From positions 64,152,255 to 64,216,254 of the forward strand of contig OZ024933.1 in NCBI GenBank assembly GCA_964017235.1: a DNA stretch of 64,000 nucleotides, read 5' to 3'. The position numbers were made by a program, and so were the translations under genes. Under the pieces are notes generated by a model, which saw nothing but the letters and a program-made list of their open reading frames with translations, did not search any database and was not told the DNA's origin. Positions 21,908 through 32,724 of the stretch are shown here, piece after piece (within the stretch, counting starts at the first letter, position 1; each line of letters opens with the position of its first letter). The stretch is from Sabellastarte sp. h YS-2021 (Eukaryota > Annelida > Polychaeta > Sabellida > Sabellidae).

Positions 21908-24906
21908 ATGCCCTTGTTGTCTTGCCTTTTTGTTGTTTTTCCTCGTGAATGTTTCATGAAATGGCACCGAGTTATTTGTCTCTGGGTCCACTCAAGCCGT
22001 CTCCCTAGATTCTTTAGGCAGGCAAGCTGGAGCAGAAATGTACATTACTTTCCTTGTTTAACTAAGTTTAGAGGTCTGTCAGCTTTGCTGCTGCTGTGTG
22101 GTGATATTTCCCTAAACCCAGGCCCTATTTCATTTAGCATTGTCAACTGTCGATCAGTCAGAAACAAGGGACCCAGTATTTCGGACATCATGTCCACACA
22201 CTCTCTCAGTCTACTGGCCATGACAGAGAGACACATTCGTCCAACTGACAATGAGAGTTTTCTTCACTCCATCACTCCTGCTGGTTTTAAATTGTGTCAT
22301 AGACTTCATTCTCATGGCTTCGGTGGTGGAGTTGGCTTTTTTCTCAATGAAAATATCAGGTTCAAAATTCTTGACAGTCCTACCTATACATCCTTTGAAA
22401 ACATTGTTATTGGTATTGGCTCTTCCACTAGTCCTTTTACGATAGCTTGTGTTTATCGACCTCCAGGCTCATGTTCAGATGAATTTTTTTACCAATTTCT
22501 CAATCTTTTTGAGTATCTGTCTTCTGTTAGTTCCTCATTTTTTATGTGCGGGGATTTCAATATTCATGTTGACACTACTTCTAGTGACAGTACTAAATTT
22601 TTGAATTATCTTCATTCATGCAATATTACTCAGCATGTTTGCACACCTTCATGGTCATATCCTTGACCTTGTCCTCACACCAACTGAGCCTACTGTTGTT
22701 TCCAATGTTCGAGTTGGTGGATTTTTTTCTGATCACGCCATTGTTCATGGTCAGCTTGATTTGCTTAGTCCCTCTGCACCTAAATCAAACACAGTTACCT
22801 TTCGGAGGTATCACAAGATAAACATGCAGAGTCTGATGTGTGATCTCGCAAATTGTTCATTTGTCGCAAGTCCTGGCAGTACAGTTAGTGCCCTTTATGA
22901 GCAATACATAAGAGATTTTAATGGCTTGCTGGACAAACATGCTCCTACGGTCACCTGAACCTTTACCAAAGGGGCCGCAGGTTGGCTATCAGACACCTAC
23001 TTACAGGCTAAAGCTGTCAGGCGTCAATTTGAGAGGTTCTGGCAGAAAGACAAGTCTCCACTGAATCAGGCAAGACTTCGTAAACAGATGGCTAGGTGCA
23101 ATACCCTAATCACCAGGGACAAGTCTACTTATTATAGAAACCTTATCAGTGACAATGCTAATGACTCTAAGAAACTGTGGCAGGTACTACGCTCACTACT
23201 ACACTCTGTTCCCGACAAGGTACTCCCCTCTCACACCTCTCACATAGGTCTTGCCAACCATTTTGTCACCTTTTTCTCTGATAAAATAAGTAAAATCAGG
23301 GACTCCTTTACAAACACTGACTCATTCACTCTTCCTGCTCCTTCTGATGTACCCAAATTTGACCTTTTTAAGTCTGTTTCTGAGGATGAAGTACGGAAAG
23401 TAATTACCAAGTCACCAACTAAATCTTGCCTGCTTGATCCATGGCCTACTTTTCTAGTGAAGGAATGCTTGGATATTCTCCTGCCCTCAATTACTATGCT
23501 TGTCAACTGTTCTCTAACTGAAGGTGGTGTCCCTGCTGGTTTCAAAAAGGCCATAGTCTCTCCTTTGATTAAAAAGTCTTCACCACCTGATGAATAAAAG
23601 TGGCTTCTCAGTTAAATGACCATGTCACCTCCAATGGTCTTGAAAATGTTAGTCAGTCTGCCTATAAGCAAGGTCATTCGACCGAAACCGCACTACTGTC
23701 TATTAAAAACAAAGTCCACCTTGCTCTTGTTAGAGGTGAAGCTACTGCTGTTGTTCTCTTGGACCAATCAGCAGCGTTCAACACCATTGATCATAGTACG
23801 CTCATTGAATATTTGAGTTCCTGGTTTGGTGTTGGAGGTGTGGTTCTGGACTGGTTCAGGTCGTACCTTTCTGACCGCTATCAGTGCATCAAGATTGGTT
23901 CTGTTTTATCTGATGCTAAAAGGCTATTGTATGGTGTGCCCCAGGGCTCTGTCTTGGGGCCGATCCTTTTCTCATTATACACTACACCCCTAAGTAATGT
24001 TATTCAGAATCATCCTGGCATATGTTTCCATTTTTATGCAGATGACACGCAGTTATACGTTCATCTCACACACAAGCATGCCACTCTGGCCTTTGAAAGG
24101 CTGAAAAACTGCTTGGATGATGTTAGAAAGTGGCTCTCAGTAAATAAGCTTAAACTTAATCCTGATAAGACAGAGTTTATTATGTTCAGTTCAAAAAATG
24201 TCCGTACAAAACTTGGCAAATTTTTCCCAGTTAATATACTTGGTACCCTCCTGTCACCTGCTGAGGCAATTAGGAACCTTGGTGTCTGGTTTGATTCTGA
24301 TTTTTCCTTCTCTTGCCATGTCAGGAATATCTGTAAGGCTTGTTTTGTTCATATCAGGGATATATAAAGCGACTCAGAGGGTATCTTACACATGAAGCTG
24401 CTCTCTTGGCTGCAAATGCCTTGGTTGGAAGTCGGCTTGACTACTGTAAATCTCTATTCAGAATTCTCTCTGCTCTTGACCTTCGTAGGCTCCAATGTGT
24501 TCAGAACACTCTAGCTAGAATTGTGGCGAATACCACCAAGTACTCACATATCACTCCTGTAAGAAAGAGTCTTCATTGGTTGCCTATCATGCATCGCTCT
24601 ATTTTCAAGGTGGCCCTTTTGGTGTACAAGTTTCTACATAGTGGCCATCCAAAATACTTCGAACCTTTCCTTAAACCTAGACACAGTATGTACAGAATGC
24701 ATAGAAGTCAATCTCAGGGTGTTTTGCTTGAGGTCCCACATTTTGCATCAATACAGAAGTCAAAAAAGCATTTTGGCCTTAGCTTTGCATATGATGCTCC
24801 GATGATTTGGAATGATCTCCCTGATGATGTACGCTCAGCTAAATCTCTCTCCTCATTCAGGAAGAAGTTGAAAACTTACCTCTTTGAAAAAGCCTACCCA
24901 CCCTAG
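21908..24906 (+). pseudogene. CR1-type LINE ORF: 2A-like peptide, AP endonuclease, reverse transcriptase
   Basis: The first open segment (252 aa) has a 2A-like GDISLNPGP at residues 65-73, then the endonuclease: FSIVNCRSVRNKGPSISDI, FGGGVGFFLNEN, CVYRPPGS and FMCGDFNIHVD. After a shift near 22650 come the DHAIVHG block and linker, with a stop at 22956. The RT has PSDVPKF...DPWPTFLVKECL, then LLDQSAAFNTIDHSTLIE, YGVPQGSVLGPILF and FHFYADDTQLYVH, followed by KLKLNPDKTEF. At about 23595 the segment that normally reads like YRPISxLxFxSK is missing, so an internal deletion joins PPDE to SQLNDHV. A further shift occurs near 24360 before the C-terminal domain (LHWLPIMHRSIFKVALLVYK). The endonuclease nicks DNA and the RT copies the RNA in live relatives. 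Confidence 0.88.
22085..22126 (+). other. 2A-like ribosome-skipping peptide
   Basis: Residues 60-73 of the LINE ORF read LLLLCGDISLNPGP. The core D-I-x-x-NPGP with a preceding hydrophobic run matches the 2A family (D-V/I-E-x-N-P-G-P). It differs at the E position (S). Related motifs at the N-terminus of APE-type non-LTR retrotransposons from marine invertebrates are established in the literature. Skipping would release a short leader of about 72 residues from the endonuclease-RT chain. Activity with the S substitution is not assured. Confidence 0.75.
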
Positions 24907-25063
24907 TTTTTTCCTCAGTTTTCATTTCGTCTTTCTCCGTGGTGCCGACCCCTGCAATGTCTTCTGATTTAACGATTACGATCTCTGATTTTTGGCTTTA
25001 TGCGTCTTAGAGTCTGTCAATAGATAGAGATTAAGTGCTATAAAAGTACTATTAGAATTAGAA

Positions 25064-25400
25064 TTAGGAAGGTGTTGAGCTTAGGACTATCACTTGCCTC
25101 CACCTTTGGTGAGGCTTGGGGACTAGAAACATGAGACTGTAAAACCCGAGAGATTTTACATTTTCCACCCTTTCTATTGTGTTTTTGACAGAAGAGACTG
25201 GATACAAGAGGCCAGAGCTTTTTGATGGGCCTTGTATCCTGAGTGAATCAGGGGAACTAATTTTGGTTTTGTGATGAATGGTAGAATGTAACCATTGATA
25301 ATAATGTTTAATACATTGTTTGAGCATTTGTTTGTTTGCCAGTCTCATCTGAAAGAACAGAGACAACCTCCTACTGGTGGACTGAGGGAGACTTTTAAGG
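25064..25400 (-). pseudogene. DIRS reverse transcriptase N-part
   Basis: VKSLGFYSLMFLVPKPHQRW then RQVIVLSS is the DIRS RT start (family pattern GFYSRLFLVPKKxxxxRPVIDLS). It is cut at about 25066 by the LINE and continues at 21660. Upstream MSLFFQMRLANKQM and FITKPKL-like words match the usual linker between gag and RT. Confidence 0.8.
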
Positions 25401-25429
25401 AGTCATTGGGAGGAAGGGTTTCCACACCC

Positions 25430-27460
25430 TCGTCCCCTTGAGTGAAGTTGAAAATGACCTCTGGAGCCTCTGTTATTCAATTTCCCCCTACCTGAGGAAA
25501 ATGATTGGTTACTGCTTAGACTGGATTGTCCCCCATTGGGACGTTTCCTGTAGGAGCCTCCATGAAAGGGCTTGTTTTGATAGGGTCCAAAACCCTGAGT
25601 GTCTTTAGGGGTGCCTTTTAAGGAGGATTTTTTTTCAGTCCTTAACCAGTTGAGACCAGAACAAAGGGGTGGGCCAAAAGCAGGAGCTCCTAAGTTCCTG
25701 ACATCTAGAATCCCCCAAATGACGTTGAAGATTGGTCATTTCAGCTTCATGTCTGATAAGGATTGAATTACCCATTGTGTACAACTCCCCCTGGAGAAAG
25801 TGGGTTAAGACCTTACTTTGACAGACTAAGGCTCTGTGATGAATGAGAATCCTCTTATTCAGGATATCAAGATAGTCACAGGTCTTTTCATAACCACGTC
25901 TGTCTGCTTTTTCAGGATTGGCACCCTTTTAAATTTGGCTTTTGATTCTTTTGACAGTAGCCTTGATACTGTCCTAGATTTTTCCATTATGGTATGCAGT
26001 CAGATGTAGCCTCAGAGGTAGCCGAAAAATTAAGAGTGCAGAGGTTTAGCCTGGCCTGACTCTTTGACTACCTGTAGGGTAACCTTGCCCATAGGGGCCC
26101 CAGAGGGTTTAGGGGAGATGCAGATTTTTGCAAAATCTGTGTTCAATTCCTGTAATTTGTCCTCAAAACAAGGTTGTCCCACTTTGTACCACTTAGAGGT
26201 GGAAGTAGGGGTTTTATATATTTATCCACAGGTAAATTAGCAGCCTGAAAGTCCTGTTCAAATTTTTCAAAAGCATCTTTTAGGTAAGGACTTATTGGGA
26301 GGATAGCTGAAGGCCCTGTGGCCTAAGCTCCTGTTAGCCTTTAGCATCACCAGAGCCAAGATTGTGGTAGAGGACCCAGGCATAGTGTCCCTGGGGTCAG
26401 GGAGATTTAAAATATGCCTAAACATTTCAATGTTTTCTGTATATTGTGAGGGCAAGTCAGACGTGTCTACTTCCCTCTAAAAACAGGATCTGAGTCTGTT
26501 TGTTGTTTGTCTTGTTCAGAAGAAACCCCTTTGGGCTTAGAAGACTTTTTGACTTGCACAGAGGCCTCAGATTCCCCTGAGGAAGAAGATGAAATAATAT
26601 ATTTGGCCTGAACCTTATGTTTTCTCTTATCCAAGTGTTTCTTTGGTTGAACCAAAGAAACACGCTCAGATGGTTTGTAGTTCGGATCTGATCCGAACTC
26701 GGACTGAAACCTCTGACCGAACTGTGGTTGTAAAGAAGGCCCACAAAACTCTGTCTCCATGGGTAATCTGAAGTTCGAGTGTTCAGTTGATTATTGTTTG
26801 GTTGAGTATTCGAGGATGTTGGCTGTTTGCTAGGACCAGGTTTCAGATCCGAAGCAGAGATCTGATCCATCCCCTCTTTGGAGTTTTGTTTTTTGACAGA
26901 TTTTATTTCATCTCTAAGAGACTGCAGTGTTTCCATTATTGAAGCCTGGAAAATCCCCATTTTTTGCTGGAGTTGGCTGTGGCCGGAGTGGGTGGGACAG
27001 TTTACAGCATTTTCAGAGATAATGCTTCAAAACATAAAGGTTGGGGGCGTGGAGGTGAAGAATATAGCTGTTTAGCAGCATTTTCCAGGTCCTCAAGAGA
27101 GCCTTAGAATGTGTCCTCCTTTTCTGGATCCCCCTGAAGATCCAAATTGTCTTTAGACAAATCTAATTTATGTTTCCGAGCATATCTCCTTCGGTTTTTG
27201 ATCTTCATATTCTGCTCTTTAGAAAATGAATGGTATATTTGACATTGCTTCTCATGGGGGACACAAGGGTCATCTCCCTTACCTGCCTCTCTGCAGGTGG
27301 GGCAATAATTATGCAGGTCGAAGGAATAGCAGAAATGACGCCATTTCAAAGCTCTGGGTTTGTTAGTGTTGAGTTGGTGGGATAATGTGCTGTTGTCTGA
27401 AGAAAGCCAAACCAAAACTCTAATCAGTAAAATATATGAAAAATACTTGTCTGTCACCAA
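25430..27460 (-). pseudogene. DIRS gag-like protein (broken)
   Basis: The N-part carries KWRHFCYSFDLHNYCPTC, REAGKGDDPCVPHEKQCQIY, a cysteine-rich motif with RRRYARKHK after it. The middle (26957-26467) is acidic and serine-rich with YIISSSSSGESEAS. Later words are EMFRHILNLPDPRDTMPGSS and GFGPYQNKPFHGG, then a glycine/arginine/serine-rich tail near 25450-25560. The path needs several frame changes. It would package the RNA in a live element. Confidence 0.7.
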
Positions 27461-27740
27461 ATAAAATTTACAGAATAATCTATGACAATTAATAAAGACA
27501 CTGGCTAAATAAAAACATACAACAATATGTATATCTAGAGAAAATGAGTAATATATCAGTGAGCAAAAACAGACGCTTCCTTATCACGCAGCCCACGAGA
27601 AAGAAGGGGGATTAAGCGATATTTCACAATGGGGTTCACCTTCCTGTGAGGCATCAGACAGTAATAAACGTTTGTTTTTCTTGGATGTTGGCTGGGCCTG
27701 CAGCCTCCCAAGATAGCATTCCACATGGTAAGCTATTGTA

Positions 27741-27934
27741 ACACCATAAAACATTTCTAACGGAAAGCTGTTTTTTCCAATATGGTTCAGAAAAGCAGTA
27801 GAATGTGTTCCTAGTGTAATTTAACTGCAAATTCCTTGATAAGACCTATTTGGACAAAATACAGTACACAACAATTTCCTGGAGAATTATTAGCTTAAAT
27901 TGCTAATCAGTAAATATATATCAGCTCAAAATAT
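27741..27934. other. Gap between DIRS end and SINE
   Basis: Short AT-rich stretch with no coding or repeat signal that I recognise. Confidence 0.3.
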
Positions 27935-28164
27935 AAAGTTTTTGGGGGGGGTTTAACGTCGCTTTCAACACTGTATAGGTCATATCACAATGGGTAGTTT
28001 TATGGGCAGAGGAAACCAGTACATACAGTTGATCAAGGTTCTGTACTGTAAACTGCCAACCATCTGTAAGAAACTACCATCTTTCCCACATAAGGTTTGA
28101 GGTTTAAACCACCGACCTCAGAGGTGGGAGGCGAGTGTGTTATCACTGCATCACTGTGGCCCTT
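27935..28164 (-). mobile_element. tRNA-derived SINE with 10 bp target duplication
   Basis: Same family as 135-374. The tail end GTTTAACGTCGCTTTCAACA is at the left and the tRNA-like head (CCTCAGAGGTGGGAGGCGAG) at the right. CTCAAAATAT at 27925-27934 and 28165-28174 is the target duplication. The B box is degraded (GGTTTAAACC), so Pol III transcription is unlikely now. Confidence 0.85.
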
Positions 28165-28296
28165 CTCAAAATATCAAACTGCCTGTTCAGTTTCAACAAC
28201 TTCAAATACTTATATCTATCTTTTTGTCTTATCTAACAAGGAAAAAGCAAAAAGGTTTATAAAATTCTGTTTGAAGAGCCACAGGATCCGAAGGCT

Positions 28297-31200
28297 TTTT
28301 TATTGTAAAACCATATAACATTTGTACATAATACTATTGGCACACCATAAAAAAATTACAGTAAGATTAGCATCTGCTATGATTAAGGAGTTTTACAAAT
28401 CTAACTGTTACACCAGATAAATACACAACTGGGATCAGGTGCACACTGATATAACTGATATACTGTCTATGTTATAATTTATTTTAACAGATTTTTCCAA
28501 AGCTCCCATCTTCTATTAAACTTTGCATCAAATTGATCTATTACAGATAGATATTTTTGTTCATAATATTTGTGATCACATTTTTGGGGGGAGAAAGTAT
28601 ATGTTTGGCTTAAAATTATTTTTGGTACATGAAAAGATGTACTGTCTTGATATAAGCAATAGAATATTAAGGGGCCAGTAATATTAATCATACTTTTCAT
28701 ATCCTAAAATCTTCCTTGAGTCATTCAGATCAATCTGAATGAAGAGTTTATTTCAAATCCACTGTATTATGTTACTCCATAGGTTTGTTACTTGGCTGCA
28801 TTGCACAAATAGATGATGAATTGTTTCTGGATATAGTTTACACAATCTACACAAGTTTGAGTCACTTGCTTTAATTTTAAATAAGTAATCATTGGTATCA
28901 TTGTACAATACTTTATACTGGAACCAAGTTAGATAATTGTTTACTATTGTCTTAAAACTCCCTTTGAAAATAGACCTCCAAATATCATCTTTTGCCATAA
29001 AGGTAATTTTCCATTTCCGTATTAATTTACAGTTGGGTTCTTGAGTTTCATTATCTGTAAAAATTTTGTAAAAATCTTTACTACCATTTTTGGATCTAAA
29101 TAAATTTTTTAAATGGAAGGGGATATTTTTTTCTTTCATATGGAAAAGTTGAGTTTTTGTTCCATATGTTTTTATAAATTTCTTTATACAAAGTTTTGTC
29201 CTTTGGTAGTCAAATATTGTATCTATTATTTAGTTCTGTGTGGGTGATTATGGACTTATCCGCCTGTAGCATGTCTCTCACAAGCCGTATTCCTTTATAA
29301 TACCAATAAGGTAGGAAAAGAGAGTATTTTGATAACTGATGATTATGTCATAGGGAAGACAGTGAAATATCTTCATTACATTTGGGCTGATTTTTTTGGC
29401 AAAATTCTTTCCAATATTCAAAAACACTATGCCAGAAGTTGTTTACAGGTGCCTGTGACTTTAATGGAAAATTACTCCCTGTTGAGGTTATATAGCTTAA
29501 TTTGTATCCAGACTCTAGTAGGACTAGTCTCCAGGATGACTCTGTTTGGTGTACAATTTTTCGTATCCAATTCAATTATAAGGCCTCGAAGTTAAAAATA
29601 TTTATCATTTTCAGACCTCCATGTAAATAATCTCCACATATAGTATTTCTTTTCATTTTATCCGGCTTATTATTCCAAAGAAAACTAAACAAAGTTTATT
29701 AACTTCTTGTAGGGTATTAGCTGGAGCAGGAAGACCCATGAACAAGTGTGTTAATTTAGAAAGAAACATTGCTTATATCAATGCAATTCTACCAAAAGGT
29801 GTCAGATGTCTGCATTTCTACTTTCCCATCTCTTTCCTAATTTTTTCTAGGGTTCCTGCATCAATTTTGTTTGACATTTTATTAAATTTGTGGGAAATTT
29901 TAATCCAAGCATGGAAAAGTGTGTGTTGCCCCATTGAAGCTTGTAATTCACACTTAACTTTTCTTTAGAGTAGCATTTTCTGCCAATCCATATTACTTTT
30001 GTTTTCTCCATGTTCATCTTTAACCCTTCAGAAAAAAACACATTGTGATAAATATGCTTTTATGTCCTTGTAGAAAAGTTTAACCCATTTTACAAAGTTT
30101 TCACTGAAACCAAATTTCTCAAGAATATTATAAAGAAAGGGCCAAGAAATGGAATCAAAAGCCTTTTCAAAATCAATTAATAATAGAAGTCTGTTTTTAT
30201 TCTCCCTTTGAGCATGAAACATTACATCATAATTTTGTGCTGTCACTCATATGCCTACCAGGGACAAATCCTGTTTGTGATTTTGAAATAATTGTATCAA
30301 AGTTTCTTTTTAATGGTTCTGCGATCACACTTGAAGCTAGCTTAGATACTAGAGATAATAAAGATATTGGCCTCCAATTCTTAAGTACATTTCTGTCCTT
30401 ACTTCCTTTTGACAGACAAACTATTATACACTGGCATATATAAGCTGCCATTATTCCTTGATCAAAACAGCAGTTAATAGCATTACGAAAATAGTAATTC
30501 ACGCTTCCCCAAAAGACTTTTAGATATTCAACCGTTATACCATCTATTCAAAGTGTTTTATTATGCTTCATTTTTTTCAAAGCTGAATTCATTCTATATG
30601 ATCACCTAGATTGTCATCTGTAACCTTTGGTACTTTTATATTTCTTAGAGATTCCTAGGTTTCTGTGTTGAGATTGTTTTCCCAGTTTTTAAATAAATGA
30701 GTATAATAGAGTTTTACTTGGTGTAGCAGTTCTTTTTGATCATAAATATATTGACCATTATTATTATGAAGCTTTTGTATTGTATTTTCAATAAATGGTA
30801 TTTTCAATAATGGTTTTTGTCCCTCACTTAGCCACTGTATACTAGAACTTATTTGTTCTCCTTTCACCTTATTTTCTCTTAAAATTTCAAGCTCTACCTT
30901 TTTATCAGACAGCATCATTTTGCTATTCTAAGTATTCTATATCTTTTCTCAATTCCAGTTATTTTGACTTACTTTTCTTTTTTGTTATGGTTAAAAATTT
31001 TATGCTTTGTCTTCGTATTCTTAAAAAAACAACTTCGAGAAATATATCATTATCAGTTGTAAAGGTAACCTCGTTATAATTTTCATCAAGATATGCCAAA
31101 TTACAAACTGGTAGAGCATATTTTATTCCTTCTTCTTTAATAATTTTATTAATTAAACTCAAATAGTCTTGATTTTTAGTAAGCTGTTTTTAAATTTCCA

Positions 31201-31470
31201 AATTTACCAATTTTGAAGCTATTTATTGTTCTAGTTAGGTCAGGCCTGTATCCAGGTGTAATATCACATTTGCTTATTTTGTCTACAAGTGTTTCAGATA
31301 TTAGGAAGAAGTCCAATCGTGCATGCTTTAAGGGATTTCTTTTCTCCAGGTAAATCATTGTGTATTTAGATGCATGTGCCTATAAATATACACTAAGCCA
31401 AAATTATCAATTATTTTTAAAGTAGCGATTCTTGCTTTTGGATTATTTATATGTTTATATTGATATTTTA
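28297..31470 (-). mobile_element. Tx1/L1-type LINE, 5'-truncated, minus strand
   Basis: Minus-strand words in order from the right: INNPKARIATLKIIDNFG, EKRNPLKHARLDFFLIS (endonuclease C-part), WLSEGQKP, NNNGQYIYDQ, LKNWRPISLLSLVSKLASSV, QTGFVPGRHMSDS, LLLLIDFEKAFDSISWPFLY, GLKMNMEKTKVIWIGRK, and CRLCKLYPETIHHLFVQC near the C-terminus. The 3' tail is ACAATAAAAAAG at 28297. The right side stops inside the endonuclease at about 31470, exactly where the long-TIR element begins. No target duplication is visible. It is a diverged cousin of the element at 36545. Confidence 0.88.
28479..31440 (-). pseudogene. Tx1/L1-type ORF2 remnant lacking the RT active-site box
   Basis: The protein runs through nine or more frame segments. 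Near 30035 the chain passes from YLSQCVFF directly to SEGLKMNMEKTK. In the sister copy at 39170-39430 these points are separated by RGCRQGEP, the FADDTTI box and a following helix. The catalytic FADD motif was therefore deleted here, so this copy cannot reverse transcribe. The C-terminal zinc-knuckle-like C-x2-C-x8-H-x4-C (CRLC...HLFVQC) is kept. Confidence 0.85.
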
Positions 31471-32724
31471 AAAACCTATTTAAACCCTATTTTATGGTTT
31501 TCTAAACGTTTCAAAGTAAACGTTTACCATGTAATGTTTAAAAAAGTTTTATAAACATTCTCTATACAAAGGTTTTTACTGAAAACATTTATGAAACATT
31601 TATAAAATAACTCAAGAAACTAGTTTTGACTGGAAATGTTTTTAAACATTTATAAAATAGCTAAAGAAATGAAGGTTAATGTGGAAGTGTTTTATAAACA
31701 TTCATTAAATGTTTAATAAACAGTGCACATAAAATGTTTAAGCAATATTTCTGAATAGTGCTTTGTAAATGTTTGCGCCAAAAATGTTTTACAAATGTTT
31801 AACAGCAACTTTTTCATACCCATCATTTTAAAACGTTTTTGAAATGATTTCTATCAAATGTTTTAAAAACATTCTGTAAAACATTTTTAAACTCATATTT
31901 TCAGAATGCTTATTAAATGTTTACCTTCAAACATGTCCAAACAAAGATGACGGTGAGCAATAATAGGGGATTTTAGAGGACTTTGTCAAAAATTGCCCCA
32001 AACACAATCCCTAAAAGTAAGAACTGAATGAGGGCACAATTTCTAAGCCACTATCTTATAATTTTAGACATAAAAATAATATTTTCATCAGTGAGCAACC
32101 TTAATTCGCTATTGAATTTGGCCTCTGACTCCAAATTTTTGAGACATTATTGTATGAATTGGAAACAGTTTTTCTAACATTTATCATTAAATGTTAAATA
32201 AACGGTATACATAAACATTTTGAACAATTTTATTACAAATGGTTTTCATACCCATCATTTTTTTAACCTTTGCTAAACGTTTATTTTAAAACATTTACAA
32301 AACCAAACCTTGGAACAATGCTGCGTTCATAGGTAAATGGTGAGCTGGAGCAGATGGCACCACTCGTGAGTTGGTAACTACCACTGGGAAACTCTAACTG
32401 TTCTTTGGTTTTTCACAGCCTATGTGTTTATGTGTGGATGTAAACAAACACAAATGACAAAGACAAGGAAATAAAAGTAATCTCCACCATGTAAAAGCTG
32501 TATATTTCATTTGTTACATTTTCATATGAGGTTATTTACAAAATCCAGAGTATTAAAACACTGTATTTAACATATTTTTATAACTAAAGCACATGTATTC
32601 TGCATCTTTGTTGTCATTTGAGGCGACTGTCACAAATTGGAAAGTTTCTGGAGGGACACTACTCATGAATAAAGTGAACTGGTGACCAGTCAGTCCCCAA
32701 CATACACACATACACAAACATAAT

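Larger units (their letters stand above)
21740..25066 (+). mobile_element. CR1-type LINE inserted in the DIRS element
   Basis: A single-ORF non-LTR retrotransposon in the opposite strand to its DIRS host. It has a 5' leader (about 21740-21907), an ORF with 2A-like peptide, endonuclease and RT, and a short 3' UTR ending in ATTAGAATTAGAATTAGG, a short-repeat tail of the CR1/L2 kind rather than poly(A). A 3' fragment of the same family is at 15195-15290. The 5' border lies near 21660-21740 and is not exactly placed. Confidence 0.85.
18700..27740 (-). mobile_element. DIRS-like tyrosine-recombinase retrotransposon, split by a LINE
   Basis: On the minus strand the order is gag-like (27460 to 25430), reverse transcriptase and RNase H (25400 to 20370) and tyrosine recombinase (20250 to 19070). 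This is the DIRS arrangement, with no integrase or protease. A CR1-type LINE of about 3.4 kb lies inside the RT. The right border near 27740 shares sequence with 1-134. Exact termini and the internal complementary region were not resolved. All frames carry stops or shifts, so the copy is dead. Confidence 0.85.
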
